NCBI GenBank assembly: GCA_030762175.1
Contig: CM060830.1
Location: 45,930,501-45,994,500, forward strand
Origin: Metallyticus violacea
Taxonomy: Eukaryota; Arthropoda; Insecta; Mantodea; Metallyticidae
Length of the DNA: 64,000 bases
Direction of reading: 5' to 3'
A program made the position numbers and the translations under genes. Shown one piece after another: positions 34,670-44,120 of the stretch (position 1 is its first letter; each line of letters starts with the position of its first letter). The notes under the pieces were generated by a model. It was not told the origin of the DNA. It worked only from the letters and a program-made list of their open reading frames with translations, and made no database searches.

Positions 34670-35160
34670 GGCAGTTTGTAACTGCAAGTAAATAAAACAA
34701 CAATATGTTAGTTATTTAGTTTTTTATTAAGTTAAATTTATTTACTGAAATCCATCAGGCATTTGTGTAATAGAAACTGTTAGTACAACATGGATCGCTC
34801 TTGTAAGTTTAATTATGGCAGTGCACCGCATAATACCATATTTACATTTCCTAAATATTAATAATTAAAGGAGGAGGGAACAAATAGAATACATCGTGCA
34901 AATTTTGAAATATTAATGATGAAACTGTAGTGTGTATTAAACATTTCTTATTAAAATTTGTGGTTAGGAAGGATATTTTCTTTGTACAATTTTCCTTAAT
35001 CTAATATCTTATGTGACAGGAAAGAAAAATCCGGAAGAACGCATGAAGCGAGTTTTGTAGCGACATGAGTTTTAATGAATGGTGTGAGTAGGATATTACG
35101 TTTCGACTCTTTTGTAAGTGAAGTTAACAAAGACAGGTACACCCATTTATTACTATTGCC
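34670..35160 (+). pseudogene. Decayed THAP-domain sequence, tandem copy 2
   Basis: Starts with an ATG at 34790 giving MDRSCKFNYGSAPHNTIFTF then PK, with a surviving Cys and the F-x-F-P motif of THAP domains. After a frameshift it continues IHRANFE, then N/L-MD-ETVVCIKHF in register with the THAP C-terminal Cys-x2-His. The later part is disrupted: the linker that is open in copy 1 has stops here. So the two copies have kept different halves. The upstream flanks also match (ACTTGTTTAATAGAAAGTGT versus GTGTAATAGAAACTGTTAG), so the duplication includes non-coding DNA. Confidence 0.65.
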
Positions 35161-35368
35161 AAAGAAGAGTATATCCTTCTATTTAAAATGAACTATGACA
35201 AATGTCAAGCAGTCCCAATTATATCAATTTGTTTTAAGATGTCCAGTTATTTGGAAGCTCGTGTATTTTATAAAGAGTTGTGCTCACATGTGGAGAAGTT
35301 TTAATTCGTATAATTTAACATTTCGTTTACACGTGAGAAATATTGTTTGTATTCAATTTCAGATTCTT

Positions 35369-35389
35369 AAAAAAAAAAAAAAAAAAAAA
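35369..35389. repeat. A-homopolymer
   Basis: A20-type run in AT-rich DNA (35161-35449 otherwise holds nothing recognised). A possible poly(A) relic, but no poly(A) signal or target duplication is visible. Confidence 0.6.
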
Positions 35390-35449
35390 TCGAAATATTT
35401 TTAATTGTAGATAATGTTACCTTGTAAACGCAATACTGCGTAAAGTTCG

Positions 35450-35985
35450 ATATTTGCTATTGGCAGTAATAGGGCGACTTCAGCTGCCATTTTTCCCCAT
35501 ATTGAGGTTTGGTAAATATTGTTGGTCTTGGATTTGCATATGCATCACTGCAGACCTGTATAACTCCCTCTGCCACGTGGCAAGCAGCATTTCTGCAGTG
35601 ATCGTTCAAAGACCGTTTTAATCTTCTAATCTTCTGTTGCAGGTCGGCTTCATTCTGTGGTTTTTGTGCGTACACTGTTGACTTGACATATCTCCATACA
35701 AAAAATCTTGAGGCGTCATGGTAGTAAAATTGAGACGGGTGTCTTAACTAAGCTGCGTCAATGCTGAATGTAGTATGGAAACATCTTGAGGTACTGTCTG
35801 ACAGTGGCTTGTCGAAAATGTCTTACTCTTCTCTATATGTGGGGCAGTATTACGCCATGGCCGGGAGCATGTACCACTTAACAATGTCTCGATGTGGAGG
35901 GGCATAATGACAGGTGCACTCACGTCTATAAGCTTGTTGGGGATCCTTACAATACTCGAAAATCTTGCATACAACACAACACTGA
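35450..35985 (-). mobile_element. Decayed DDE_3-type transposase, C-terminal half
   Basis: Minus frame 35457-35675 with its upstream extension reads FFVWRYVKSTVYAQKPQNEA then DLQQKIRRL, matching the family's CDFFLWGYVKS.VY...P....LK..I. Further upstream PHIEKSKTFST (about 35835-35870) corresponds to the APPH..R.VR.FL block after the second acidic residue. The catalytic core's N-terminal part is missing, and the relic ends where SINE B begins at 35991. Stops are frequent. Confidence 0.7.
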
Positions 35986-35990
35986 ATGTG

Positions 35991-36252
35991 CCCTCCTAAA
36001 CCCAAGATCGCGGATTCGATTCCGGCCGGGACCGATGGGTTTTTTTTCGGGCGTAAAAATCCTAAGTATGACTTCCTTCGGAAGGGAAGTAAAGCCATGG
36101 GTTCCGTGTCGTACATTTACGGCACGAAAAAGAACCTCCAGCCTGAAAGAAGATACCTCTGCAAAATTTGTCGGCAGTTTCACGCCCTGAATTGAATTGG
36201 ACGCTGGTGACCTGAGATGTTAAAGAGAGTCCGTAAATAAAACTAATCAAAA
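35991..36252 (+). repeat. SINE family B, head-truncated
   Basis: Begins at CTCCTAAACCCAAGATCGCG and continues through GGATTCGATTCCGGCCGGGA, the body, and GAGTCCGTAAATAAAACTAA. Box A is absent. It directly abuts the DDE_3 relic. The antisense strand is open (35947-36183) with the same peptide (RAVNVRHGTHGFTSLPKE) as in other family B copies. Confidence 0.9.
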
Positions 36253-36910
36253 ATCATCTGAGCCTGCTGTGGCGCCCTGACCAACATTTTGTCTATCATA
36301 CACGCTAGCGCTGAGTCGGCAAGCGGTTTGATATAAGAAAAACCATGCACTCAAAACTTATACCCTTTCTACATATATTACAAAAACTGCTCAGAGATAT
36401 GTACAATAACCTTTGTGTTATAAATTTCTGCTTTTCAGATATCTCGAGTGGATCACCCTGTAATTTGAATAAACATTGAACGAAACACTGACTGCATGCC
36501 GTTCTTATTACTATGTCGCATGGCATGTTAGTATGTAGTTAAAGACACTGGAATACGTTTCCTTCTAGTTATAAAATTCAGAGATTCGCAGTTTAATAGC
36601 CAAACTTCATTTCAGTTTTTATTTCAGTTATTATCCTTGTATTTCCTGCACATGCGCAAAATTGAAGTATTCATATTACTTATAGACTGTTGCTGTAACC
36701 GGAGAAAGGTGCCTGGTACGTCACGCCTCTTTTCTTTCACGATCGACAGCGGGGAAAACCGAACGCCTCTTGCCGAAACTTACTTCGTTTGGATATGTGA
36801 CTGCTTCAATGCGGAGCGGGTAACAGTCGTAACGCACAGAAACAAGCAATCTTAATCGCCAAAAGTAACTTTGTAACTTTGAAGGAAGCATGTTAGTAAT
36901 AAATCACACG
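36253..36910. other. Unassigned
   Basis: 36690-36850 is CpG-richer than its neighbours, with a 72-codon frame (36637-36855) of no recognised family. The remainder has no features. Confidence 0.4.
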
Positions 36911-37123
36911 AAAGTAAACGGGAAACTGTAATGTAGCAATGTAACATTATAAGGGAAAAGACTTTTAACACTATAAGTTTTGCATGTATTATGAACTGTA
37001 TAAGCGAGATATTTCTTAATTTGAGGTGGGGTTAGTGTCCGTTATATCAGGTTTTGCAAGGGGAATGTGATTCAAAATTGTCTCAGCGATGAATTAACAA
37101 AATAATACAACATACAAATAATA
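36911..37123 (+). repeat. Left arm of a 210-bp inverted repeat
   Basis: Starts AAAGTAAACGGGAAACTGTA and runs to CATACAAATAAT. It matches the reverse complement of 39843-40050 almost perfectly. Differences: this arm has an extra TGTAACATTATAA near 36940, and the other arm has a 7-bp local duplication near 39930. The arms enclose 2.7 kb. Read with the right arm, it may be the terminal repeat of an element or a solitary 5' end of the DUF4817 transposon that follows the right arm. Confidence 0.9.
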
Positions 37124-37185
37124 ATACTCACACAACACACTTAAACTCAACGCTACAACAAACACAAAAAATAGAACAGCACGTA

Positions 37186-37282
37186 ACGCGATAGCATTCA
37201 CATATCTTTAGTGTTGGTTTGCAGATGTGAATGCTATGTATCGCTTCTTAGTGTTAGTTTGCAGTTGCGAATGTTATCGCGC
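37186..37282. repeat. Nested tandem and inverted repeat
   Basis: Two direct units of about 39 bp, TTTAGTGTTGGTTTGCAGAT (from 37207) and CTTAGTGTTAGTTTGCAGTT (from 37246), each end in GAATGCTAT or GAATGTTAT followed by a TCGC. A third, inverted half unit, ACGCGATAGCATTCACAT, precedes them (37186-37203) and can pair with ATGTGAATGCTATGTATCGC (37225-37244). Confidence 0.85.
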
Positions 37283-37611
37283 CTCTTCTATTTTAGTCCA
37301 CTGGAATTCGCAAAAAATGCATATACATGCACACATACTAACTTTAACCTAACGGGAGTAAGCCCTAGAAACCGGCTGGCTACGGCCTAACGGCCTATGC
37401 TCACCTACTTTTCATAAATGTAAATTGATAGAGAATTGCGTGATACTGTGTTAGCGAATAAATAATTGTAATGCTGGCAAATATGCTTTTAACTCCAGCA
37501 GAAAACAAATAGAAAAAAGTATAAATATAGATTTATAGCCGATTGTGTGCGCAGCACTATATTAGCAGTCAAATCTCCCTTAAAGAGAAATAAAACAAAA
37601 GTAGTTAAGTT
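37283..37611. other. Unassigned interior of the inverted-repeat segment
   Basis: No frame or known repeat recognised. 37355-37405 is GC-richer. Confidence 0.4.
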
Positions 37612-37683
37612 TGTCCTTGAGGATTCGAACCCACGAACTTACCTTTAATAACACGACGCTCCAACCGTCTGAGCTAATACACC
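37612..37683 (-). repeat. tRNA-like relic (Ile-like)
   Basis: The minus strand reads GGTGTATTAGCTCAGACGG then TTGGAGCGTCGTGTTATTAA and GTTCGTGGGTTCGAATCC. The D-arm GCTC..GAGC and box B are good, and the 5' half resembles tRNA-Ile. The acceptor stem (GGTGTAT versus the 3' side TCAAGGAC) does not pair, and the anticodon stem TCGTG faces AGGTA. So it is a pseudogene or the head of another SINE, not a working tRNA. Confidence 0.6.
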
Positions 37684-38000
37684 TTTAGTTTCTAAATCTT
37701 CCTTGTAAAACTTCATCGCAGTCGATCCCTCGTGAATAACTGGCAGCATCTCAGCGGGGTGAAATTGTAGAGCCCGCTTACCAAGGCTCAAACATCTCGT
37801 AGATCGCCAGGGAAGTTGCTTGCCGCCGAAGAACCGCAAAGAAATAGCTAGAGCGACACCAGGGGAATGGAGTTGAATGGGCCAAATCGCGACTATGATT
37901 AGGCAGAATAAGGTAACAAAAGTTGCGGAAGGCCATGCTTTGGTGGGAGATTTAAGGAATCGCCCCGTAAAACACAGGTAAGTCTTTCTAGATAAAGCGG
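37684..38000. other. Unassigned, with a spurious 134-codon minus frame
   Basis: The longest open frame in the window (37645-38049, minus) covers this stretch but begins inside the SINE at 38001 and ends inside the tRNA-like relic. It contains no recognisable domain, so I do not call it a gene. The stretch itself has near-balanced composition and is unidentified. Confidence 0.4.
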
Positions 38001-38224
38001 TTTGTTGTTTCCCCGTTTTCACTGCTGAGGTATAAAAGACAATGGACACTGATGATAAATAAGATGAGACGATAAATTAGAAAAGGAATTATTTGAAAGG
38101 AAGAAAATGTTCCAGGCCTAAGTTTGGGGCACTTCCCGGCATTTGTCATTTATGAGGACTTGGCGGGAATCGAACCCCAGAATTCACAAGTCCGTGTCCT
38201 AACGACCTCGGCCACCCGTGGCGG
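38001..38224 (-). repeat. SINE family A with internal deletion and perfect target duplication
   Basis: Reverse-oriented family A from the tail (CCCGTTTTCACTGCTGAGG) to the intact head end GGCCACCCGTGGCGG. About 45 bp between the GGCAAATGCC block and box B are missing (GAGGACTT joins GGCGGGAATCG). TAGATAAAGCGG at 37989-38000 is repeated exactly at 38225-38236, a 12-bp target-site duplication. Confidence 0.95.
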
Positions 38225-38710
38225 TAGATAAAGCGGCGGAATACGCTTGTTCATATGAAACCTTACGACAAAGAATAACGGATGCACGGCAATAAATCTC
38301 ATTACCCTGACATGAAATACCTTCTTTGGTAACCTGGACTAACGAGAAAGTATTCCGATCTGACCAGCAAGGAAGACTATGTCCATATATCATGCGGGAC
38401 CAGATATGAGTCTCAATCGAAAATAATCTTAGCAAATTTCAGGACCAATGACAGCATCAGGTCCAGGGGAACTGATTCAAATATTGGAACAAATAACAAG
38501 TGCAGCCTATGGCGGAAAACACTTGCTACCATCCCTTCGCGCCAGCTTCCAGAACAAAAGGAATAGAGTTTATTTACGATAAAAGTGGTGTGAATACCTC
38601 CAATAAGACTCAGAAATATTCTGACCTAAGATCTTCTGATACGAACCCAATTGAATATATGTGCTCCTTTATTGTTTTGTAATGGGAAGAGAGGCGAATG
38701 GAGTGCACTT
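38225..38710. other. Unassigned
   Basis: Short frames at 38199-38435 (minus) and 38500-38682 (plus) are not recognised. The sequence is near-balanced and was probably contiguous with 37684-38000 before the SINE inserted. Confidence 0.4.
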
Positions 38711-39007
38711 TTTTAATAGTGTTTAACACCCGTTTTTACTACTGAGGCATCACAGCAGGCGGTGAACACTGATAATGCATGAAACGAAATGGTAAAATGG
38801 GAAAGGGTATTTTTTTTAAAGGAAACGTTCTAGGCCTAAGTTTAGGGTATCTCCCCGGCATTTGTCATTTATGAGGACAGGGGAAAAAAAGAAAGAAAGA
38901 AAAAAGAGAAAAGAAAAAAGAAAGAAAACTCAGTCCTGATGGGAATCGAACCCTAGACTTCCCGCTAACGAGTCCGCGCCTTAACGACCTCCCCCACCCA
39001 TGACGGT
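38711..39007 (-). repeat. SINE family A with a GA-rich expansion
   Basis: Reverse family A, tail GTGTTTAACACCCGTTTTTA at 38719 to head TAACGACCTCCCCCACCCAT at about 38983-39002. Between the central block and box B (about 38881-38929) there is a 49-bp purine run (GAAAGAAAGAAAAAAGAG..) in place of the usual AACCTGGAAAAAACC, apparently grown from the family's own A-rich patch. Confidence 0.92.
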
Positions 39008-39842
39008 GAGAGTGTAAGAGAAACTGGTAGTTCATGTGTTGGTTAATGGCAATATATTAAGTGTAATCTAAACAGCTGTTCTGCGTTTGTTGCAAACATA
39101 TAGGAAAGTTTACATGATGGCATTGCAGCTGGATATGGTTACACCATTTCCTTTTGAAACTTTAAAAGAAAGTTCAACATTTATTTCTTTAATGTTTTCC
39201 ACAGAAAATACATGCTTTTCTTTAGAAAGAGTCCTAAGGAGCTTTATTTATTAACATGGCATTGTAACTTAAGCTTTAATCAAACAGTTTCGCATTCGTA
39301 TTTTAAAGCATCATTAGCTACACCCTTCTTTTTTCATTACAAACGCAGTTTTTATTGGAACTATTCATTATGCAGAACAGAAGTTTACTTTCGTTTTTGT
39401 ATCTTATACTTCTTGGCATTTTACTCAGAATATTGTGACACCTGAAATGTTTTCTTTTATTTCTTTTTCTGATGAAGAAAATTCTAAAGTTCTTTGTTAT
39501 TTTAGAGATTAGCGCTAGAACTTGAAAAGAATTCGTGTTCCTTTGTTGTTATAGTGATTACTGTTTGAATTTCAAATTACATGTAGTTACTACTATATAA
39601 CAAACATTTTTAATACTTATTTAAAATATCATTTGGCTTTTTTCCCACAAAGCAGAAATATTTAAATATTTAATGCTTCAGTCCATACTGTGTTATTTAT
39701 AAGAGAGGGTAAAGTTTTTATTAATAATCAGAAAGGGGGGAAAAAAATCTATTGATGGGGCGCATATATTGTCTCCCATAATAAACGCAATTTTTAAATG
39801 GAGCACCTATCTCGTTTTGTTAAGTTACCGAATCTACAAATT
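39008..39842. other. Unassigned AT-rich stretch
   Basis: One 77-codon frame (39212-39445) of no known family; otherwise featureless. Confidence 0.45.
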
Positions 39843-40050
39843 TATTATTTGTATGTTGTATTATTTTGTTAATTCATCGCTGAGACAATTTTGAATCACG
39901 TTCCCCTTGCAAAACCTGATATAACGGACACTAAACACTAACCCCACCTCAAATTAAGAAATATCTCGCTTATACAGTTCATAATACATGCAAAACTTAT
40001 AGTGTTAAAAGTCTTTTCCCTTTGCTACATTACAGTTTCCCGTTTACTTT
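39843..40050 (-). repeat. Right arm of the 210-bp inverted repeat
   Basis: Reverse complement of 36911-37123. Its outer end CGTTTACTTT at 40041-40050 lies only 40 bp before the first codons of the DUF4817 relic, so the arm may be the genuine 5' terminal region of that transposon. Confidence 0.9.
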
Positions 40051-40090
40051 GTCTCGCGATTGTCATTTGTGTGTATTGTTATCAGCTAAA

Positions 40091-40745
40091 ATGGAGGATA
40101 CTTGAAGGATCAACGTGTTCAGATTCTGAAATTGCGTTTTAAGTACGGTGAATGTTATTCATAGATCGCTCGAGGACTTCGTGTAATTTTTGGTAGACGA
40201 AATGCGCCTAATGTATCAACAGGGTAGAGACTGGTAAGGGAATTTGAAGATACAGGATCGACATAGAACATCAAATCACCTGGACATTCTCGTTGATCGG
40301 TAGTGAATGTTGTCCTCGTCAGACAGAGCGTTGCTACGAGCCCAATGAAGTCGATTCGCCGCCTTTCTCATTAATTAACTATTCCTAGAAGCAGTGAGCA
40401 GCGAATGTTAACAAAAGATCTGCACATGCATCTTTTTAAAATCGAACTAACACAAGAGCATTTGCACCGTCGAACATTTACCTCTCTCGGAGCGGCTATC
40501 AAATTGGTCACCGAGATCGAGAGATTTGACACTATGTGACTATTTTTTGTAACATGTATGTAAAATCTTGTGTTTATGTGGACAATCCATAAACTATTCC
40601 TTAACTCAAGGAAGAAATTAGACGTGTCAAAGGTGAAATACAGCCGGAACTTTGCTGTAAAGTTGTTCAACATTTTGCCAACAGAGCGAGGGAATGTCGT
40701 AGAAGCCAAGAGGACATCTGCTTGATGTTTTATTTCATATGTTTG
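40091..40745 (+). mobile_element. DUF4817/DDE_3 transposon, internally deleted
   Basis: Plus reading: MED, QRVQILKLRFKYGECYS, ARGLRVIFGRRNAPNVSTG and RLVREFEDTGS (about 40091-40265), the DUF4817 helix-turn-helix. Then RQSVATSPMKSIRRLSH (about 40320-40372) and DLHMHLFKIELTQEHLHRRT (near 40418-40480), the linker. The reading passes directly to NWSPRSRDLTLCDYFL (about 40501-40548), then VYVDNP, LKEEIRRVKGEIQPELC and CKVVQHFANRARECRR (40605-40720). The DDE core between the linker and the RSPDL block, including the first two acidic residues, has been lost. The mutations elsewhere are few enough to read the whole protein order. Confidence 0.88.
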
Positions 40746-40906
40746 TGATTCATATTGACTTATTAATATTAATTTTTCAAATAAATTATTTGTTTTATTA
40801 TCAAAATATTGCTTTCATTATGGGATTACATATATATTGCTACTTAACTAGCTTATTACATCTCTTTGCTACTCTGCCAGCGGTAGCTGAATGTATTATT
40901 TCATTA

Positions 40907-41224
40907 ATTAATTTAGTCGGTCCTGGTGGTGTAGTGGTTACCATACTTGCCTCCTAAACCCAAGAACGCGGGTTCGAACCCCGGCCAGGACCGATGGATT
41001 TTTTCGGGCATAAAAATCCTAAGTATGGCTTCCTTCGGAAGTGAAGTAAAGCCGTGGGTCCCGTATCGTACATTTACGGCACGAAAAAGAACCTCAAGCC
41101 TGAAAGAGAGGCCTCTGAGCAAAATTAATCGGCCGTTTCACCCCTGAATTGAATGGGACGCTGATGACCTGAGCTGTTAAAGAGCCTCCGTAAATAAATC
41201 AATCAAAAAAAAAAAATTAATTTA
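40907..41224 (+). repeat. SINE family B, full length with target duplication
   Basis: The best reference copy of family B (SINE at about 40917-41214). Head TCCTGGTGGTGTAGTGGTTA, GCCTCCTAAACCCAAGAACG (Arg-CCT-like anticodon region) and GGGTTCGAACCCCGGCCAGG. The body has AAGCCGTGGGTCCCGTATCG, the tail is CCTCCGTAAATAAATC, and it ends in an A12 run. AATTAATTTA occurs at 40906-40915 and 41215-41224, a 10-bp target-site duplication. Confidence 0.95.
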
Positions 41225-41767
41225 TAATGGCCAGTTCCACTTACGTGCAATAATAATGCCTGTTTTGTGGTTTTTTCAGCAACAAGTACGTTCTAACCCA
41301 TTTACACTTTTAAATGGCACATTAATAAAACACTAAAATAAAAGCATACAAATCCACGGGACGAACACTGAGCATGGGATGGAGTCCTAAAAGGAATGCT
41401 ATAAAGACGGTGGGAATGGCTATCTATTTATAAGAAAGATATCACATACTAAAATATAAAACCAAAATGAAACGTGGAGGACGTAAACTTGATTCATGCA
41501 TGACTAAAGACTTTTGGCATTGCGTTTTACCTCTCGGCCACCATGCCAGATTGTACATAAAAATTCACTATATAGTGTTTTTCCTGTTTCATTTTGTATT
41601 TAAAATGATATACTGTCATTATTTGAGCTACATGTAAAATTGAACTAGTTCATGTCATTCAGCATATATTTTGACAAAGCAAGTAATCAGATTTGAAAAT
41701 CTTCGAAACGAGCACCGGCTACACTGTGGCTCTGCAGACTCAACTAATTAACAATTGTCATATCTTC
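41225..41767. other. Unassigned AT-rich stretch
   Basis: No frames above 60 codons and no element features seen. Confidence 0.5.
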
Positions 41768-42071
41768 CACACACACACACACACACACACACCGCCACGG
41801 GTTGCCGAGATCGTTAAACGTGAACTCGTGAGCGGGAGGTCTGGGTTCTAATCCCGCCTGTACCGTCCTCCCTGATGAGGTTTCTTCCAGGCTTTCCTCA
41901 GTCCTCATAATTGGCAAATGCCGGGGAGATACCCTAAACTTAGACCTGAAACGATTACCTCCTTAAAAAATATCCTTTCCTAATATATCATTTCATCTCA
42001 TTTATCACCAGTGTCCATCCCCTGTGGTGCCTCTGTAGCGAAAAACGGGAGTTAAAACACCATTCATTCCA
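41768..42071 (+). repeat. (CA)n microsatellite followed by SINE family A
   Basis: (CA)12 at 41768-41792 runs straight into the SINE head CCGCCACGGGTTGCCGAGAT. The SINE continues through GGCAAATGCCGGGGAGATAC to ACGGGAGTTAAAACACC at about 42064, followed by ATACACACACG. The CA repeat on both sides may be the target duplication, the insertion having landed in a CA tract. A few bases of the head (AAGGCACGGA) are replaced by AACGTGAA. Confidence 0.92.
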
Positions 42072-43678
42072 TACACACACGTCTGAACTGTCTTAAAAGA
42101 TGTTGCGGGTCTAATACCCATTCCTTAGAAATCTTTCATTGTAAAAAAAAAAAAAAAAAATGTTAAAATTATATTGGAGGCAGTAGTTTGTGAATATATA
42201 TAAAAGAGATAATTATTTCAGTCAGTTGGTGTAAAATCGTAAAATTGGACGAAATTATATCTGCAAGGATTGTTAATTACACTGACGATATTTCATTATA
42301 ATTTGTTGCCTTTTTTCTCCCCTTTTCTCTCTTGTTCAACGTGTGTCGCAATTAAACGTATATTTGTCCCGGAAACGTTTGAGAGAGTTAAGAGAGGCAG
42401 GTCCGTAGAGAGCTACCGTAAGTAAACCTGGAGGGGAGTAGAGCGCCACACCGAAAATCAAATCACTGGAGCAGCAACCTAACGAAATCTTGCACAACAT
42501 TTTTTTAGGCAGACGTTGCTAAAAGTAATATTTTAAAAGGTACAAAATCTTATTAAAAATGAATATTATTGGGAATGTAAACTACTTTCATCTGTTCAAA
42601 CAATGCAATGCCTGAAGTAAACAAACTTTATTCATACAAGTGACAAACCATTCAAGACTTGCTTTAAAATGCCTTTATTTTGTTTTACTTCGATAACAGA
42701 TTTATTGATAAACGTCTTATAGAAGACATAATTGTATTATTTATTACTGTTAATGCTTTTACTTACTACAATTTTTTCTAGAAGCAATTAAACTTAATAC
42801 AATTAGCAGTATTGTTGACAGATTATTGTAACATCTTAGGAATGAGTGTGAAGAACTTGACGACAGCATTTTTATTATTTTCTAAACAACATCTCTTAGA
42901 AAATATAGTTCTACTATTTCTTTGGTTCTCTTGTGCCATTCTCTGTAGCAAAAGTCATATCGAAGACTTGTTCCAAAGTTATGACACCAATAAAAAACTT
43001 TCAGTTATTTTAAGAATTGGCAAAAATGTCTGGTCTACAAAAATTACCAATAGCTGTATTTACTTTCTATTTATAAACTGAAATCTGTATTATCTACATA
43101 TTAAATATATAAAGATATTTCATAATTATTAGTTGACAATTTAAATTTCAACGAGTGCAGAAGTCTGACAAATGAGGGCCTTGTTCACTACAGCACGAGT
43201 CTCTTTAGCGCTTTCTCCTGCCCATTTATTTTGTGACATCAGTAGAACACAATGCAATATGCTTTTATAATACATTGTATCCATTTGTAGACAGACCTCT
43301 TCAAAGAACATGCAGATCCAAATTGGTCAAGAGTAGCAAGAGGAAGAGAAAAATGGAAATCTCTCGAGAAGCAACTAGTGCAGTGAGAAATGGAGTAACC
43401 AAAGAACAAATCAGCCAGAGTGTCTTAAACAGCATACGAACAACTAGCGTGGAACAGCTCACCACATTAGGAGGCTTTACCCTTAAGGGACACAATAAGC
43501 TACCTTTATTTGATCAAATATAAGACACTAGATTAGATATTTCACAATAAACTATAAAACAAACACATATTCAACAATAAATAAAACAAATAAAAATAAA
43601 TAAGAAAAATGGAAATGAAAAACAATTAAAATTAAAAATAATATCAAAGAAAAATAGAAAGAAGTCCCATTAGAAGTG
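42072..43678. other. Unassigned
   Basis: AT-rich with an A17 run near 42141-42160. Frames 42812-43081 and 43233-43523 have no recognised domain. 42350-42480 is more balanced. Nothing else seen. Confidence 0.45.
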
Positions 43679-43718
43679 ACACACACACACACGCGCGCGC
43701 ACACACACACACGCACAC
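43679..43718. repeat. (CA)n/(CG)n compound microsatellite
   Basis: CA repeats with a CGCGCGCG core, a potential Z-DNA former. It marks the 3' end of the LINE fragment that follows on the minus strand. Confidence 0.95.
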
Positions 43719-44120
43719 TCAGCTGGACTCAATCAGTTTTCTCTCACTCACCTCCCTGGTTGTCAGCCTTTGAACTGTCTTACTTTCATCAGACATTTTT
43801 CGAGTCTCTCCTTTCCTTTTTTTGCCCACCAGCAGAGTCCACATGACATCCCCCTCTCCTCGATCTCCTAAAGGAGTATGATAGATACACTTCCTTACAT
43901 TCAGCCAGAATATGTGTCCATGATTCCTCCTCCTTACAGATGGGGCGAATCTCTGCCCATAGCAGTCAGCTATCTTAATACGCCATACCGTCTAGTGAGT
44001 TTGGAGCCTGTTTTGATGTACTGTTGCATCCCCCATTCAGAAAAAAAGTCCTGATTTTGCTTCCAGTGAAATCATCTCTCTGCATTGCGCAATTGTCTGC
44101 TGCCTATCCATATCCCTCAA
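43719..44120 (-). mobile_element. LINE 3' fragment (C-terminal zinc knuckle)
   Basis: Minus-strand translation: CREMISLEAKSGLF, then RPICKEEESWTHILAECKEV with YHTPLGDRGEGDVMWTLL (about 43830-43950) and KTVQRLTTREVSEKI up to the CA repeat. The C-x2-C..E..HIL..C pattern after an R-rich, basic segment is the zinc knuckle that follows reverse transcriptase in many non-LTR retrotransposons. No RT domain is seen upstream, as expected for a 5'-truncated copy. Confidence 0.55.

Noticed and set aside
37645..38049. 134-codon minus-strand ORF as a gene
   Set aside because: It starts inside a SINE with a perfect target duplication and ends inside a tRNA-like relic. No domain, no homologous frame elsewhere.
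40917..40992. Functional tRNA-Arg or tRNA-Glu gene
   Set aside because: Head of SINE family B, followed by the shared body and flanked by a target duplication.
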